In this document: positions 1-9,807 of the stretch, piece after piece | Position numbering within the stretch: position 1 is the stretch's first letter | How the letters are laid out: each line of letters opens with the position of its first letter | Assembly (NCBI GenBank): GCA_045631225.1 | Contig: JAZQUG010000033.1 | Location: forward strand, 44,100-108,099 | Direction: 5' to 3' | DNA length: 64,000 bases | DNA from: Fimenecus sp045631225 | Lineage (GTDB): Bacteria; Bacillota; Clostridia; Oscillospirales; Acutalibacteraceae | Translations under genes and position numbers: made by a program | Notes under the pieces: generated by a model | Databases searched by the model: none | What the model was told of the DNA's origin: nothing | Seen by the model: the letters and a program-made list of their open reading frames with translations, nothing else

Positions 1-1
1 A

Positions 2-838
2 GACCAACCAAAAGGTACAATGGACGACAGACTTATGGCTTGGGCAAAAGAACAGCTCCTCAAGGCAAAGGAAGATAACTGTGATGTTTTTGCAATTTGT
101 CATTACCCGATTATTCCTCCTGTACCTGCTTTTGAATTAGTCGGAGATGCAAAAATCAAGGATTGGAGAAAAGCAGCTTCCTTCCTTGCTGATAACGGAG
201 TAGAGCTTGTTTTAACAGGTCATATGCATATTCAAAGCATAAATGAGTTTTATTCAGAAAACGGAAACAGACTCATTGATGTATGCACATCTGCTCTTGT
301 GGGTAGTCCCGCAAAATACCGAAAAATCACTATCGATGAAAATTCTGTTCTTAAAGTTAAATCACTTGATGTACCTGATTTCGGATGGGATTTAAAGGGA
401 CTTACTCCTCAGGAGTATTTTGATAATCATTTTTCAACTGCAATTATTGCAAGAGTGTGCGATGCTCTCAGTGGCGGAAAAGGAATTGTAAAGCACCTTA
501 AGGCATTTGCAAGAAAGCGCTTTGACAAAATGACGGTTAAGTCATTAAAGCGTTTGCTTTTCTTAAAACGAGATAAAGAATTTGACAAGAAAAAGTTCTC
601 TGATTTTGTTGGTGAAGTCGGCTTAAGCATATTTACAGGTGATATGCCTTATGTTGAGGGCACACCGGGATACAACTTCTTTGCAGGTATTCTTGACAGA
701 TTTTCATTTGTGCTTAAAAAGGTTGAACCAAAGCTTTGTAAAAATGGTGAAAAAATTGATTTGAGAAGTATGCTTCTTAATACTATCGGAAACAATAAAG
801 GCTTTTCGGATAGTAATACCGAATTTACACTTAAATAA
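2..838 (+). CDS. Metallophosphoesterase, 5'-truncated by window edge
   Basis: This is the C-terminal part of a calcineurin-like metallophosphoesterase. The frame is open to the left edge, so the true start and the first metal-binding motifs lie outside the window. Visible metal-ligand motifs are CHYPIIPP (His at about fragment residue 34) and the closing GHMH motif at about residues 73-76, which follows a hydrophobic strand as usual in this fold. The roughly 200 residues after GHMH are long for the family and lysine-rich, and I do not recognise them. The next gene starts 26 bases downstream on the same strand, so it probably shares an operon with the glycosidase and phosphatase genes. The substrate cannot be read from the sequence; a phosphodiester or phosphomonoester on a glycan is inferred from context. 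Confidence 0.85.
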   Translation, partial: DQPKGTMDDRLMAWAKEQLLKAKEDNCDVFAICHYPIIPPVPAFELVGDAKIKDWRKAASFLADNGVELVLTGHMHIQSINEFYSENGNRLIDVCTSALVGSPAKYRKITIDENSVLKVKSLDVPDFGWDLKGLTPQEYFDNHFSTAIIARVCDALSGGKGIVKHLKAFARKRFDKMTVKSLKRLLFLKRDKEFDKKKFSDFVGEVGLSIFTGDMPYVEGTPGYNFFAGILDRFSFVLKKVEPKLCKNGEKIDLRSMLLNTIGNNKGFSDSNTEFTLK

Positions 839-864
839 ATTTACAGTATCGCAAGGTGAAAAAT

Positions 865-3800
865 ATGTTATATAAACAGAATGTTGAAAAATCGTTAAAA
901 AAAGAACTTTTTAAAAATCCTACATCTGAATTCCGTGGAACACCTTTCTGGGCACTTAACTCATATTTGACAAAAGAAGAATTATGCCGTCAGATTGATG
1001 TGTTCAAGGAAATGGGACTTGGTGGATTTCATCTTCACGTAAGAACAGGCCTTGAAAATGAGTACCTTAGTGAAGAATATATGGAACTCATCAAGGATAC
1101 TGTGGTTAAAGCAAAAAATGAAGAAATGCTTGCGTGGCTTTATGACGAAGACCGTTGGCCATCGGGTGCTGCAGGCGGGCTTGTGACAAAGGATAAAAAA
1201 TACAGAAGCAGATGTCTCTTTTTTACTCCTTTCAAAGAAGAAAAACACAGTGATATTGATGACGATTGGGTAAACAGAAAAGAAAATCCTCTTGCTTGCT
1301 ATGATGTAATTCTGGACAGTGACGGTTTTCTTTCCTCTTACAAAAAAATCGGTGAAAATGATGAGGCTGAAGGCACAAAATGGTACGCTTTTCTTGAATT
1401 GGCAAACCCTTCAAGCTGGTACAACGGACAGACATATCTTGACACACTGAACAATAAGGCTGTTAAAAAGTTTATTGAGGTCACTCACGAAAAATATAAG
1501 GATAAAGTGGGTGATGAATTTGATAAGACCATCCCTGCTATTTTTACAGATGAGCCTCAGTTTACAAGAAAGGCAGTTCTTAATAATTCATTTGATAAAA
1601 TGAATATTACAATGCCATGGACTGACAATGTTCCTGAGCTTTACAAAGAAATGTATGGTGAGGATATTTTTGATACTCTTCCTGAAATTTTCTGGGATAA
1701 GCCTGATTCTGCACCATCCCTTCATCGTTACAGGTACCACGATTTTATTGCTGAATTATTTGCAACATCATTTGCCGATACTGTGGGTGGTTGGTGCAAA
1801 GAAAATAGTATTGCTCTTACAGGGCACATGATGGAAGAGCCTACACTCAATTCACAAACTGCAGCGCTCGGTGAAGCAATGCGTTCATACCGAAGTTTTA
1901 AGCTTCCCGGTATTGATATGCTTTGCAATCGACATGAATTTACCACAGCAAAACAAGCACAATCTGCTGTTCATCAGTTTGGATATGAGGGTATGCTTTC
2001 AGAACTTTACGGTGTAACAGGTTGGGACTGCGATTTCAGAACATATAAGCATCAGGGTGACTGGCAGGCTTGTCTCGGTGTTACGATTCGTGTTCCTCAC
2101 CTCTCTTGGTATGCAATGAAAGGCGAAGCGAAACGAGATTACCCTGCTTCAATTCATTATCAATCACCTTGGTACAAAAAATATAATCTTATTGAAGACC
2201 ATTTTGCAAGAGTAAACACAGCGCTTACACGTGGTAAGCCAATCGTAAAGGTCGGCGTTATTCATCCTGTTGAAAGTTTCTGGCTTCATTGGGGTCCTAA
2301 TGATAAATCTGCAATTTTCAGAGAAAATCTTGACGAAAGATTTCAACGTGTTACAAAATGGCTTCTTGAAGGCAGTATTGACTTCAATTTCATTTCAGAA
2401 TCACTTTTCCCAACTCTTTGTAAGGAGGGCTCTGCACCTCTTAAAGTTGGTGAAATGGAATATGACGCAATAATTGTTCCGGGTTGCGAAACATTGAGAA
2501 AAACAACAGTTGAAAGACTCGAGCAATTCCGTAAAAATGGTGGTAAGCTTATTTTTATGGGTGATGCACCTTCACTTGTTGACGCTATACCTTCTGATTA
2601 TGCAAAATCACTTTTTGAAAAGAGTGAAAAAATCGACTTTTCCCGTGCATCACTTCTCACAGCACTTGAGAATGTCAGAACACTCACCTTAAGATATGCT
2701 GATGGTAAACTTACAGATAATTATATTTATCAGATGCGTGAAGACAATGACTGCAAATGGCTTTTCATCTGTTGTTCAAAAGAACCTGAAAACAAGCATA
2801 TAGATTATGGTAAAGACATTCAGATTATTCTGAATGGCACATTCTCACCGGAAATTTACAACACAGAAAATGGTGAAATTGAGCCGATTAAAGCAGAATA
2901 TCGAGAAGGAAAGACGATTATTCGTTACCGAATTTTTAGTTATGATTCAATTCTTCTTAAACTCGTTGATGGTAAAACAGAGTGTGAAAAAGTACAGCAT
3001 ATTCCTGAAAAATCAAATGACATTCTTTGTGAAATGTGCGATTATGAGTTATCTGAAGAAAATATTCTTGTCCTTGATATGGCACAATGGAAAATCGACG
3101 ATGATAAGGACTATTTCCCAAAAGAAGAAGTGCTTCGACTTGATAATCTTATAAGAGAACGACTTGGTATGGATGAAAGAGGCGGAGCTGTTGTTCAACC
3201 TTGGGTATATGGACAATCACCAAAAGAACATAAAGCAACTCTTAAATTCACATTCAATAGTGAAATAGATTATGAAGGTGCAATTCTTGCTCTTGAAGAT
3301 GCTGATGTTGCAGTTGTAACCTTTAATGGTAAAAAAATTACTGAGCGAGAAGAAGGCTTCTATGTTGATATTTCAATCGGCAAAATGAAACTCGGAAATA
3401 TAATGAAGGGTGAAAACATACTTGAAATTACTTTGCCATTCGGTAAAACAGCAAACCTTGAAAATGTGTTTGTTTTGGGTAACTTTGGTGTCAAGGTAAC
3501 TGGCTCAATTGCAGTAATAACCAACCTTCCTGAAAAAATTTCATTCGGTTCTCTGCTTAATCAGGGCTTCCCATTCTATTCAGGTGCAGTTACATATAAA
3601 ATCAAGACAAAAACTGAAAACGGTAGTCTTACAGTTACTGCAAGTGACTATATGGGAGCACTTGTTGAAGTGAGTGTTGACGGTGAAATTAAGGGTGATA
3701 TTATTTATCCGCCTTACACACTTGAAATCAAAGGTATTCCTGACGGTGAACACGAAATTGGCTTAAAGCTTTATACAAACCGATATAATTCATTTGGCCC

Positions 3801-3927
3801 GTTTCACCTTGTAGATGTAAATGAAAAATGGCATGGTCCGGATGCGTGGCGAACTGAAGGAATAAATTGGAGTTATGAATATGTTCTTCGTACAACAGGT
3901 ATACTTAAAACTCCCGGTATAAGTTAA
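865..3927 (+). CDS. Large GH106-like glycoside hydrolase
   Basis: A 1,020 aa protein resembling the GH106-like (alpha-L-rhamnosidase-type) hydrolases. The N-terminal block has the family pattern: FRGTPFWALNSYLTKEEL, then GGFHLHVRTGL (about residues 53-63), then WLYDEDRWPSG (about 91-101). An acidic motif, IFTDEPQF near residue 227, is a candidate catalytic or calcium site. The rest has further barrel-like sequence and a C-terminal beta-sandwich region that looks like a GH2/GH106 sugar-binding jelly roll. No signal peptide is seen, so it probably acts in the cytosol on imported oligosaccharide. I place the start at ATG 865, six bases after AAGGTG, rather than at the GTG at 856. The family is inferred from motif pattern; the sugar specificity is unknown. 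Confidence 0.75.
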   Translation: MLYKQNVEKSLKKELFKNPTSEFRGTPFWALNSYLTKEELCRQIDVFKEMGLGGFHLHVRTGLENEYLSEEYMELIKDTVVKAKNEEMLAWLYDEDRWPSGAAGGLVTKDKKYRSRCLFFTPFKEEKHSDIDDDWVNRKENPLACYDVILDSDGFLSSYKKIGENDEAEGTKWYAFLELANPSSWYNGQTYLDTLNNKAVKKFIEVTHEKYKDKVGDEFDKTIPAIFTDEPQFTRKAVLNNSFDKMNITMPWTDNVPELYKEMYGEDIFDTLPEIFWDKPDSAPSLHRYRYHDFIAELFATSFADTVGGWCKENSIALTGHMMEEPTLNSQTAALGEAMRSYRSFKLPGIDMLCNRHEFTTAKQAQSAVHQFGYEGMLSELYGVTGWDCDFRTYKHQGDWQACLGVTIRVPHLSWYAMKGEAKRDYPASIHYQSPWYKKYNLIEDHFARVNTALTRGKPIVKVGVIHPVESFWLHWGPNDKSAIFRENLDERFQRVTKWLLEGSIDFNFISESLFPTLCKEGSAPLKVGEMEYDAIIVPGCETLRKTTVERLEQFRKNGGKLIFMGDAPSLVDAIPSDYAKSLFEKSEKIDFSRASLLTALENVRTLTLRYADGKLTDNYIYQMREDNDCKWLFICCSKEPENKHIDYGKDIQIILNGTFSPEIYNTENGEIEPIKAEYREGKTIIRYRIFSYDSILLKLVDGKTECEKVQHIPEKSNDILCEMCDYELSEENILVLDMAQWKIDDDKDYFPKEEVLRLDNLIRERLGMDERGGAVVQPWVYGQSPKEHKATLKFTFNSEIDYEGAILALEDADVAVVTFNGKKITEREEGFYVDISIGKMKLGNIMKGENILEITLPFGKTANLENVFVLGNFGVKVTGSIAVITNLPEKISFGSLLNQGFPFYSGAVTYKIKTKTENGSLTVTASDYMGALVEVSVDGEIKGDIIYPPYTLEIKGIPDGEHEIGLKLYTNRYNSFGPFHLVDVNEKWHGPDAWRTEGINWSYEYVLRTTGILKTPGIS

Positions 3928-3955
3928 ATTGTTTCAGTATTAAAAGGAGCTTTTT

Positions 3956-4780
3956 ATGATTAAAGATATTGATTTTGGTGTGATTATAATCGATGATATT
4001 CCACAAAAAACAAATGATGCTACAAGAGTTATGTCATTTAATCTTAGATATTGTGATGACGAAGAAGGTAGTGTGAAAAATCGTTCTGTTATATCAAAAG
4101 CTATTATTGAACAGTATTCTCCTGATTCTGTTGGTGTTCAAGAGGCAACAGGTGAATGGATAGATATTCTCTCTTCAGGACTTAAAAATTATGCATATGT
4201 TGGTGAGCATAGAGATAAAGATGTAAACAGTGAATACAGTGCCGTTTTCTATCTTAAAAGTAAGTTTAAACTTCTCGATAGTGGTACAATTTGGCTTAGT
4301 GACACACCTGAAGAAAAATACACCAAGTATGAGGAATCGGTTTGCACAAGAATTGCAACATGGGCAGTTCTGGAAAACAAAGAAACAGGCGTTAAATATG
4401 CCCATATAAACACACATCTTGACCATGTAAGTGATGCCTCAAGAGTTTTACAGACAGATGTACTTAATAGTAAAATTAACGAACTTGAGAAAAGTGGTTT
4501 ATCTGTTGTTTGTACAGGTGATTTTAATGCTGAACCAACAAGTGAAGCTTATAGTAAAATGCTTATGAAAACAAATGATTCAAAGATTGTTGCTGATAAC
4601 AGTGATGATGGTATAACATTTCACGGATATGGTAAAGTTAATGAGGACGCAAACGGACCTATTGACTATGCTTTTGTTTCAAAAAATGTCAGAGTTGACA
4701 GATACAAAATTATCCGCAATACTGTAATGGATATGTACCCTTCAGACCATTATCCTATCATTGTTGATGTTATGTTTTAA
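3956..4780 (+). CDS. Endonuclease/exonuclease/phosphatase-fold enzyme
   Basis: A 274 aa protein of the endonuclease/exonuclease/phosphatase (EEP, DNase I-like) superfamily. The family motifs occur in order: MSFNLRY (about residue 26), GVQEAT (metal-binding Glu, about 61), THLDHVSD (about 150), GDFNAEP (about 188) and the C-terminal SDHYPI with its catalytic His (about 263). It has no signal peptide. Members of this branch near glycosidase genes are often annotated as phosphodiesterases or phosphatases, not nucleases, and the sugar-utilisation context favours that here, but this is inference. A clear AAAGGAG ribosome site lies nine bases before the ATG. It is the third gene of the locus, 28 bases after the GH106-like gene. 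Confidence 0.85.
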   Translation: MIKDIDFGVIIIDDIPQKTNDATRVMSFNLRYCDDEEGSVKNRSVISKAIIEQYSPDSVGVQEATGEWIDILSSGLKNYAYVGEHRDKDVNSEYSAVFYLKSKFKLLDSGTIWLSDTPEEKYTKYEESVCTRIATWAVLENKETGVKYAHINTHLDHVSDASRVLQTDVLNSKINELEKSGLSVVCTGDFNAEPTSEAYSKMLMKTNDSKIVADNSDDGITFHGYGKVNEDANGPIDYAFVSKNVRVDRYKIIRNTVMDMYPSDHYPIIVDVMF

Positions 4781-4889
4781 AAATGGTAAAAAAATACAGG
4801 CAATACGTTTAATAAAATAAAAAAAACATATGGCTTTTAATTTTGAAATGTGTTAAAATTAATTAAAAGAAAATTTAGGGGATGATATA

Positions 4890-6371
4890 ATGTCAAAAAC
4901 TCAAGAAAACACTCTTTTAACTACAGATGGAAAGTACATATCAAAATTTGAGTATTTCTGCGTATTACTTTCTCGTGCCGGAGGTATGTTCGGAACAACT
5001 CTTACCGGCTCACTTGCAGCAGCATTCCTTCACGAACTTTACTACGGCCCCGTAGGTGTTAATGCTGAAGGCATTGCAGAAATTCTTGCTGTGCAGACAA
5101 CCATCACAACAATTTTCAGCATACTTATTGGTATATTTGCAGGTGTGCTTGTACAAAAATGGAAAACTCGTTTTGGCAGATACCGTCATTGGTACTTTAT
5201 CTGTCTTATCCCTACATTCCTTTTCACAGTAATGTATTTCTATGTACCCCAGGGCTGGTCAATTCAGCAGATGAACATCTTGCGATATAGTATCGCATGT
5301 TGCCAGACAATTTTTAATGCGCTTAACAATCTGTCCTTTAACCTTGTTCAGGTAATTTCACCTAACCATAAGGAAAAGAAAACAGTTGCTACTATCTGGC
5401 AGTTATCTTACTATATCGGATACGGTGCAGCATATCTCGGTACATTTGTTTACGGACTTTTCAGCGACGACAAGAACGCAATGTATATGACTCTTGCAAT
5501 TGTTGCCGCATCGGTTACAGCATTCGGTAATCTTATGTGCGGTATTTTCTGTAAGGAAAGAATCGAGCTTCCTAAAAAGCAGAAAGTTAAAGTTACCAAA
5601 GCAGTATTTTCTCTTTTCAAATATAAGAACTACCGTGCTTACCACGTAATTCAGTGGTCAAATGTTTTTGCAATGCTTGGTAAAATGTCAACTTATCTTG
5701 CTGCCATTACAGTAGGCTCTTCAAAGAATCTTCTTCTCACATTACCTACTGCAATCGGTACGGTTGTTGGTAATCTTATCTGCACAAAACTTTCAAAGAA
5801 ACATGAACCAACTAAACTTCTTAAATTCTGTGGACCATTTTCATTGGCTGCCGCAGGTGTCCTTTTCGGAATCTGCTTTATTGAAGCACAGTTTGGCATA
5901 ATGTTCTTCAGCGGTTGGAATAGCATATTCTTCTATGTGTTCTATTTCATTTTTGGTATCGGTATCGGTCTTCAGGAACTTTCAACATCTCATTTCAATG
6001 TTGAATTCTTTGATTATCTTGAATGGGAAACAGGCGAAAGAATGGAAGCAATTCAGGGTATTGTTCCTGGTTGGATTTTAACAGGTCTCAACTATCTTAA
6101 AGAACTTGCAATTCCTTTTATGATCGCGTGGGCAGGTTATATGTCTTCTGCTGAAGGTGACCTTGTTGCTACAATGCAGGCTCAGCCTACATATCTCAAA
6201 ACTTGTCTCTGGCTTCTTGCTTTCCTTGTATTTGGTTATGCTCTTGCAAATATGCTTAAATCTTTTGTTCTCAAATTCTTCTATGATATCGAGGGCGAAA
6301 AGAAGGAGCAGATGTACCGTGAACTTGAAGAAATGCGCAAAAAACGCCACGAAGAAAATGAAACTGCTTAA
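4890..6371 (+). CDS. GPH-family sugar/cation symporter (MFS)
   Basis: A 493 aa polytopic membrane protein of the glycoside-pentoside-hexuronide:cation symporter family (MelB-like MFS). It starts with a cytosolic segment and has about 12 hydrophobic spans; the loop KTRFGRYRHWYF after the second span matches the R-x-G-x-(R/K) loop of this family. The charged C-terminal tail (about residues 465-493) is cytosolic. It probably imports the oligosaccharide that the flanking GH106-like and GH13 enzymes break down, driven by Na+ or H+. It follows the EEP gene after about 110 bases, so it could have its own promoter, although none fits consensus well. The substrate cannot be assigned from sequence. Confidence 0.88.
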   Translation: MSKTQENTLLTTDGKYISKFEYFCVLLSRAGGMFGTTLTGSLAAAFLHELYYGPVGVNAEGIAEILAVQTTITTIFSILIGIFAGVLVQKWKTRFGRYRHWYFICLIPTFLFTVMYFYVPQGWSIQQMNILRYSIACCQTIFNALNNLSFNLVQVISPNHKEKKTVATIWQLSYYIGYGAAYLGTFVYGLFSDDKNAMYMTLAIVAASVTAFGNLMCGIFCKERIELPKKQKVKVTKAVFSLFKYKNYRAYHVIQWSNVFAMLGKMSTYLAAITVGSSKNLLLTLPTAIGTVVGNLICTKLSKKHEPTKLLKFCGPFSLAAAGVLFGICFIEAQFGIMFFSGWNSIFFYVFYFIFGIGIGLQELSTSHFNVEFFDYLEWETGERMEAIQGIVPGWILTGLNYLKELAIPFMIAWAGYMSSAEGDLVATMQAQPTYLKTCLWLLAFLVFGYALANMLKSFVLKFFYDIEGEKKEQMYRELEEMRKKRHEENETA

Positions 6372-6385
6372 GGAAAGATATTTTT

Positions 6386-8263
6386 ATGAGAATTACCCCT
6401 ACAAGTACATTGAGTGATGTGCTTAATAACCCTGTAGGTTATGATGTTGCGCAAATGGTGGTTTATCGTAGTAATCTTTCAAATGATGTATTGGTAAACC
6501 CTTTATACAGAGAAAAAACTATTGTTGAACTTTTGGGAGATAAGCTTTCTGTTCCTGAAATTGAACAAATTATCAGCCTTATGAATTTAACGACCGAAAA
6601 GGTTATTGCAAAAAAAGAGGTTGACCCAAGATGGTGGAAAGAGTCTGTTATTTATCAGATTTATCCTCGTTCATTTATGGACTCAAACGGTGACGGTATC
6701 GGTGATTTACAGGGTATTATCTCAAGACTTGATTACCTTAAGGATTTAGGTGTTGATGTTCTTTGGCTCAGCCCTATTTACGATTCACCTAATGACGATA
6801 TGGGATACGATATTCGTGATTATCGTAAAATTATGACCGAATTCGGCACGATGGCAGACTTTGATTTGATGCTCGAAGAAATTCATAAACGTGGCATGAA
6901 GCTTGTCATGGATTTGGTTGTAAACCACACATCTGACGAACACGAATGGTTCCAGAAAGCTCTTGCAGGTGACGAAAAATATAAGGATTATTACATATTT
7001 AGAAAAGGCAAGGGTGACGGAATTCCACCAAATAACTGGACATCATTTTTTTCAGGCCCTGCGTGGAACTATTACCACGAACTTGATGAATGGGCATTAC
7101 ATCTTTTCTCATCAAAACAAATGGATTTGAATTGGGATAACCCCGAACTCAGAAAAGAAATTTATGATATGGTTTCTTGGTGGCTCGAAAAAGGTGTTGA
7201 CGGCTTCAGAATGGACGTTATCACCCTTGTTTCAAAGGTTGACGGTCTTCCTGACGGCAATCTACACATCGGCAAACTATTCGGATGCGGTGCTGAGCAC
7301 TATTCGTGGGGGCCAAGACTTCATGAATATCTTAAAGAACTTAATGAAAAAACTTTCAAGAAATTCCCTGAAAGTTTTTGTGTTGCCGAGCCTTGCAGTA
7401 CAGGCATTGAAATGGTTAAGCTTATTTCAGATGATTCACGACAAGAAGTTCGTCAGGCGTTCCTTTTTGACCATATTGAGAATCCGGGTAAACAAAAATA
7501 TCAGGATTATAAATATGACCTTAAATACCTGAAAGATGCTTTTATAAAATATCAGCTTTCACTTTGCGGCTCATCATGGCCATCATTCGTTATTGAAAAC
7601 CACGATAATCCACGAATGGTTTCAAAGGTTAATCCTGATACTAAGTTCAGAAAACCACTGTCAAAGCTTCTCGGTGCAATGGTGCTGACAACTCGTGGTA
7701 CGCCATATATTTTCCAAGGTCAGGAATTGGGTATGATGAACTGTGATTTCAAAGATATGAGTGAAATTCATGATGTCGAGGCAATCAACAGATATAACGA
7801 AAATATTGAAATAGGCAGAAAATCTCAAGAAATTTTTGCAGAAATTCTGGCGGGTGGAAGAGATAATGCAAGAACTCCTATCTGTTGGGATGATAGCGAA
7901 AATGCAGGTTTTACAACAGGTGTGCCTTGGATCAGAGTCAATGGTGACTATAAAGAATGTAATGCAAAAATACAGCTCGAAGATTCAACAAGTACTTTTA
8001 ATTACTATAAATCCCTTATGCATCTTCGTAAAGCAAACAGGTCAACCCTTGTTTATGGTGATTTCAAACCAATTGAAACAAATGATGAAACATTCTGCTT
8101 TTACAGAGAAAGTGCTGAAAGCAACTTCTATATTGAGATGAATCTCACGGAAAATATTATTGAAAGACCTGTTCCTGTAGAAGGTAAATGTTTATTTTCA
8201 AATTATTCTGTATACGCAGATAAGCTTCGTGCTTATGAAGTAAATATTTACAGAGTAAAATAA
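6386..8263 (+). CDS. GH13 alpha-glucosidase with N-terminal extension
   Basis: A 625 aa GH13 enzyme of the oligo-1,6-glucosidase/alpha-glucosidase type. The TIM barrel starts at WWKESVIYQIYPRSF (about residue 82). Conserved regions are DLVVNHTSD (region I), GFRMDVIT with the nucleophile Asp277, CVAEPCS with the acid/base Glu335, and ENHDNPR with Asp407. It has no signal peptide, so it is cytosolic. The first 80 residues are an unusual addition: the family normally begins at the WWK segment, whereas here a helical region containing LSDVLNNPVGYDVAQMVV precedes it. I do not recognise that domain. The gene starts 15 bases after the transporter stop, so the two are almost certainly cotranscribed, and it probably hydrolyses the imported alpha-glucoside. 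Confidence 0.92.
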   Translation: MRITPTSTLSDVLNNPVGYDVAQMVVYRSNLSNDVLVNPLYREKTIVELLGDKLSVPEIEQIISLMNLTTEKVIAKKEVDPRWWKESVIYQIYPRSFMDSNGDGIGDLQGIISRLDYLKDLGVDVLWLSPIYDSPNDDMGYDIRDYRKIMTEFGTMADFDLMLEEIHKRGMKLVMDLVVNHTSDEHEWFQKALAGDEKYKDYYIFRKGKGDGIPPNNWTSFFSGPAWNYYHELDEWALHLFSSKQMDLNWDNPELRKEIYDMVSWWLEKGVDGFRMDVITLVSKVDGLPDGNLHIGKLFGCGAEHYSWGPRLHEYLKELNEKTFKKFPESFCVAEPCSTGIEMVKLISDDSRQEVRQAFLFDHIENPGKQKYQDYKYDLKYLKDAFIKYQLSLCGSSWPSFVIENHDNPRMVSKVNPDTKFRKPLSKLLGAMVLTTRGTPYIFQGQELGMMNCDFKDMSEIHDVEAINRYNENIEIGRKSQEIFAEILAGGRDNARTPICWDDSENAGFTTGVPWIRVNGDYKECNAKIQLEDSTSTFNYYKSLMHLRKANRSTLVYGDFKPIETNDETFCFYRESAESNFYIEMNLTENIIERPVPVEGKCLFSNYSVYADKLRAYEVNIYRVK

Positions 8264-8284
8264 ACTGAGTCGGGAGATGTAAAA

Positions 8285-9550
8285 ATGTTAAAAAAAATAA
8301 TTCTTATTGTGTTAGCAGTATGTATTGTTAATCTTGTGGCGGGAATAATTTATTTCGAAATTGAACCTGAAAATACTGATATTAACTATGCATCTGCAGA
8401 TTCACAGAAAACAACAGACACAACAATAAGATTCAACACTAACGGCAAACTCAAAATATTACATATTGCCGACCCTCATCTTGCTAATGATAAGCATTTT
8501 GATTCATCAATATGGGTTATAGCTAACGCTTGTGATGTTGAAAAACCTGACCTTGTTGTGCTTACAGGTGATAATACAACACCCTATGAAAGTGAAGAAG
8601 AAACAAAGAAAATTATTAATTCACTTATGAACATCTTTGAATCAAGAAATATTCCTGTTGCCGTAACCTTTGGTAATCACGATTCAGAGGCAGGACCAAT
8701 GTCAAGAAAAGATATTATGGAATATTACAAGACATTCTCTTGTGTAATATCTGCAGGTGATGAAAAATCATTTAAAAACTGTGCAACATTCAATATTCCT
8801 GTTTTGGCTTCCGACAGTGACAAGGTAAAATTCAATCTTTGGGTATTTGACTCAGGTGATTATGATGAAGATGAGCCAAGACACTATGACAGAGTAAGAA
8901 CTGAACAAATTGAATGGTACAAAGATACTTCTGCAAAGCTCAAAGAAGAAAACGGTGGTGAAACTGTCAACTCAGTTGTTTTCCAGCATATTATTGTTCC
9001 TGAAATTTATGATGTTCTTAAAAAGGTTGATTCAAAGAAGCTCTTTTCAGAAAAACATCTTTACAATGAAAACGAATACTATATGTTCGACCCTGAAAAT
9101 ACAAACTATGGTACACTTAACGAATACCCTTGCCCGGGATATTACAACGACGGTCAGTTTGATGCATTGGTTGAAACAGGTGATGTGCTTGCAATGTTCA
9201 CAGGTCACGACCACACAAATGCATTTGGTGTAAGAAACCAGAATATTGATATTTTCACTTCACCAATGACACGCTATAAGGGATTAGCTTATACAACTCA
9301 GTATGGTTATCGTGTGGTGGAAATTGATGAAAACGACACTTCAACTTACTCAACAAGAGTTGAACGCCTTTATGACGTGTTTGACCACGACTATGCAAAA
9401 GCACAAAAGGAAAGTGGAGATAAGTATTCAAAGAAAATCTCTTATGAACTCGCAGTCAAGGGCAGAACACAAAAAATATTCACTGAAATTTATCAGTCAG
9501 TGGTTGAGTTTTTTACAGGCAGAACAGTAACATATCCAGATTATAAATAG
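8285..9550 (+). CDS. Membrane-anchored calcineurin-like metallophosphoesterase
   Basis: A 421 aa metallophosphoesterase with an uncleaved signal anchor (KKIILIVLAVCIVNLVAGII), so the catalytic domain should face outward. The full set of calcineurin-like motifs is visible: HIADPHL (about residue 59), LTGDNT (about 95), FGNHDSEAG (about 127), QHIIVPE and FTGHDHTNAFG near the C-terminal third. The enzyme looks complete, unlike the truncated relative at the left edge. It is the last gene of the plus-strand locus, 21 bases after the alpha-glucosidase, and is followed by a hairpin terminator. An extracellular phosphatase acting before import is the natural reading of its topology; the substrate is unknown. 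Confidence 0.9.
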   Translation: MLKKIILIVLAVCIVNLVAGIIYFEIEPENTDINYASADSQKTTDTTIRFNTNGKLKILHIADPHLANDKHFDSSIWVIANACDVEKPDLVVLTGDNTTPYESEEETKKIINSLMNIFESRNIPVAVTFGNHDSEAGPMSRKDIMEYYKTFSCVISAGDEKSFKNCATFNIPVLASDSDKVKFNLWVFDSGDYDEDEPRHYDRVRTEQIEWYKDTSAKLKEENGGETVNSVVFQHIIVPEIYDVLKKVDSKKLFSEKHLYNENEYYMFDPENTNYGTLNEYPCPGYYNDGQFDALVETGDVLAMFTGHDHTNAFGVRNQNIDIFTSPMTRYKGLAYTTQYGYRVVEIDENDTSTYSTRVERLYDVFDHDYAKAQKESGDKYSKKISYELAVKGRTQKIFTEIYQSVVEFFTGRTVTYPDYK

Positions 9551-9556
9551 AAATTT

Positions 9557-9606
9557 AAGCGTTGCAAAAATGGGACCACCCCTCCCCTCTTGCAACGCTT
9601 TTTTAT
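9557..9606 (+). terminator. Intrinsic terminator made of the repeat-family hairpin
   Basis: An 11-bp perfect stem, AAGCGTTGCAA with TTGCAACGCTT, encloses a C-rich loop that also holds a GGGA/TCCC pair, and a T-run follows. It ends the carbohydrate operon. The same hairpin is the core of the four longer repeats further right, but here it stands alone without their flanks. Confidence 0.85.
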
Positions 9607-9729
9607 GTGTTGTAATAATATGGGTTCAACAAGGATAACTTTAAACTTATTTAAAGATAAGAATTTTAAAATATTGTGCACTTTTGCAAAGAAATGTTGA
9701 TTTATAGACTGGGTGTTTTAAATTTCTGT

Positions 9730-9758
9730 TTGACTTATAAGTCGTGATTTGGTATAAT
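9730..9758 (+). promoter_or_regulatory. Sigma-A promoter of GH2/peptide locus 1
   Basis: TTGACT (9730-9735), a 17-base spacer and a perfect TATAAT (9753-9758) lie 50 bases upstream of the GH2 start. The ribosome site TTGGAGGG follows at about 9794. No operator is obvious. The second locus has a matching promoter. Confidence 0.8.
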
Positions 9759-9807
9759 TAATTTGAAAATTTATGCGTTGATATGTATATATTTTGGAGG
9801 GAGTTAA

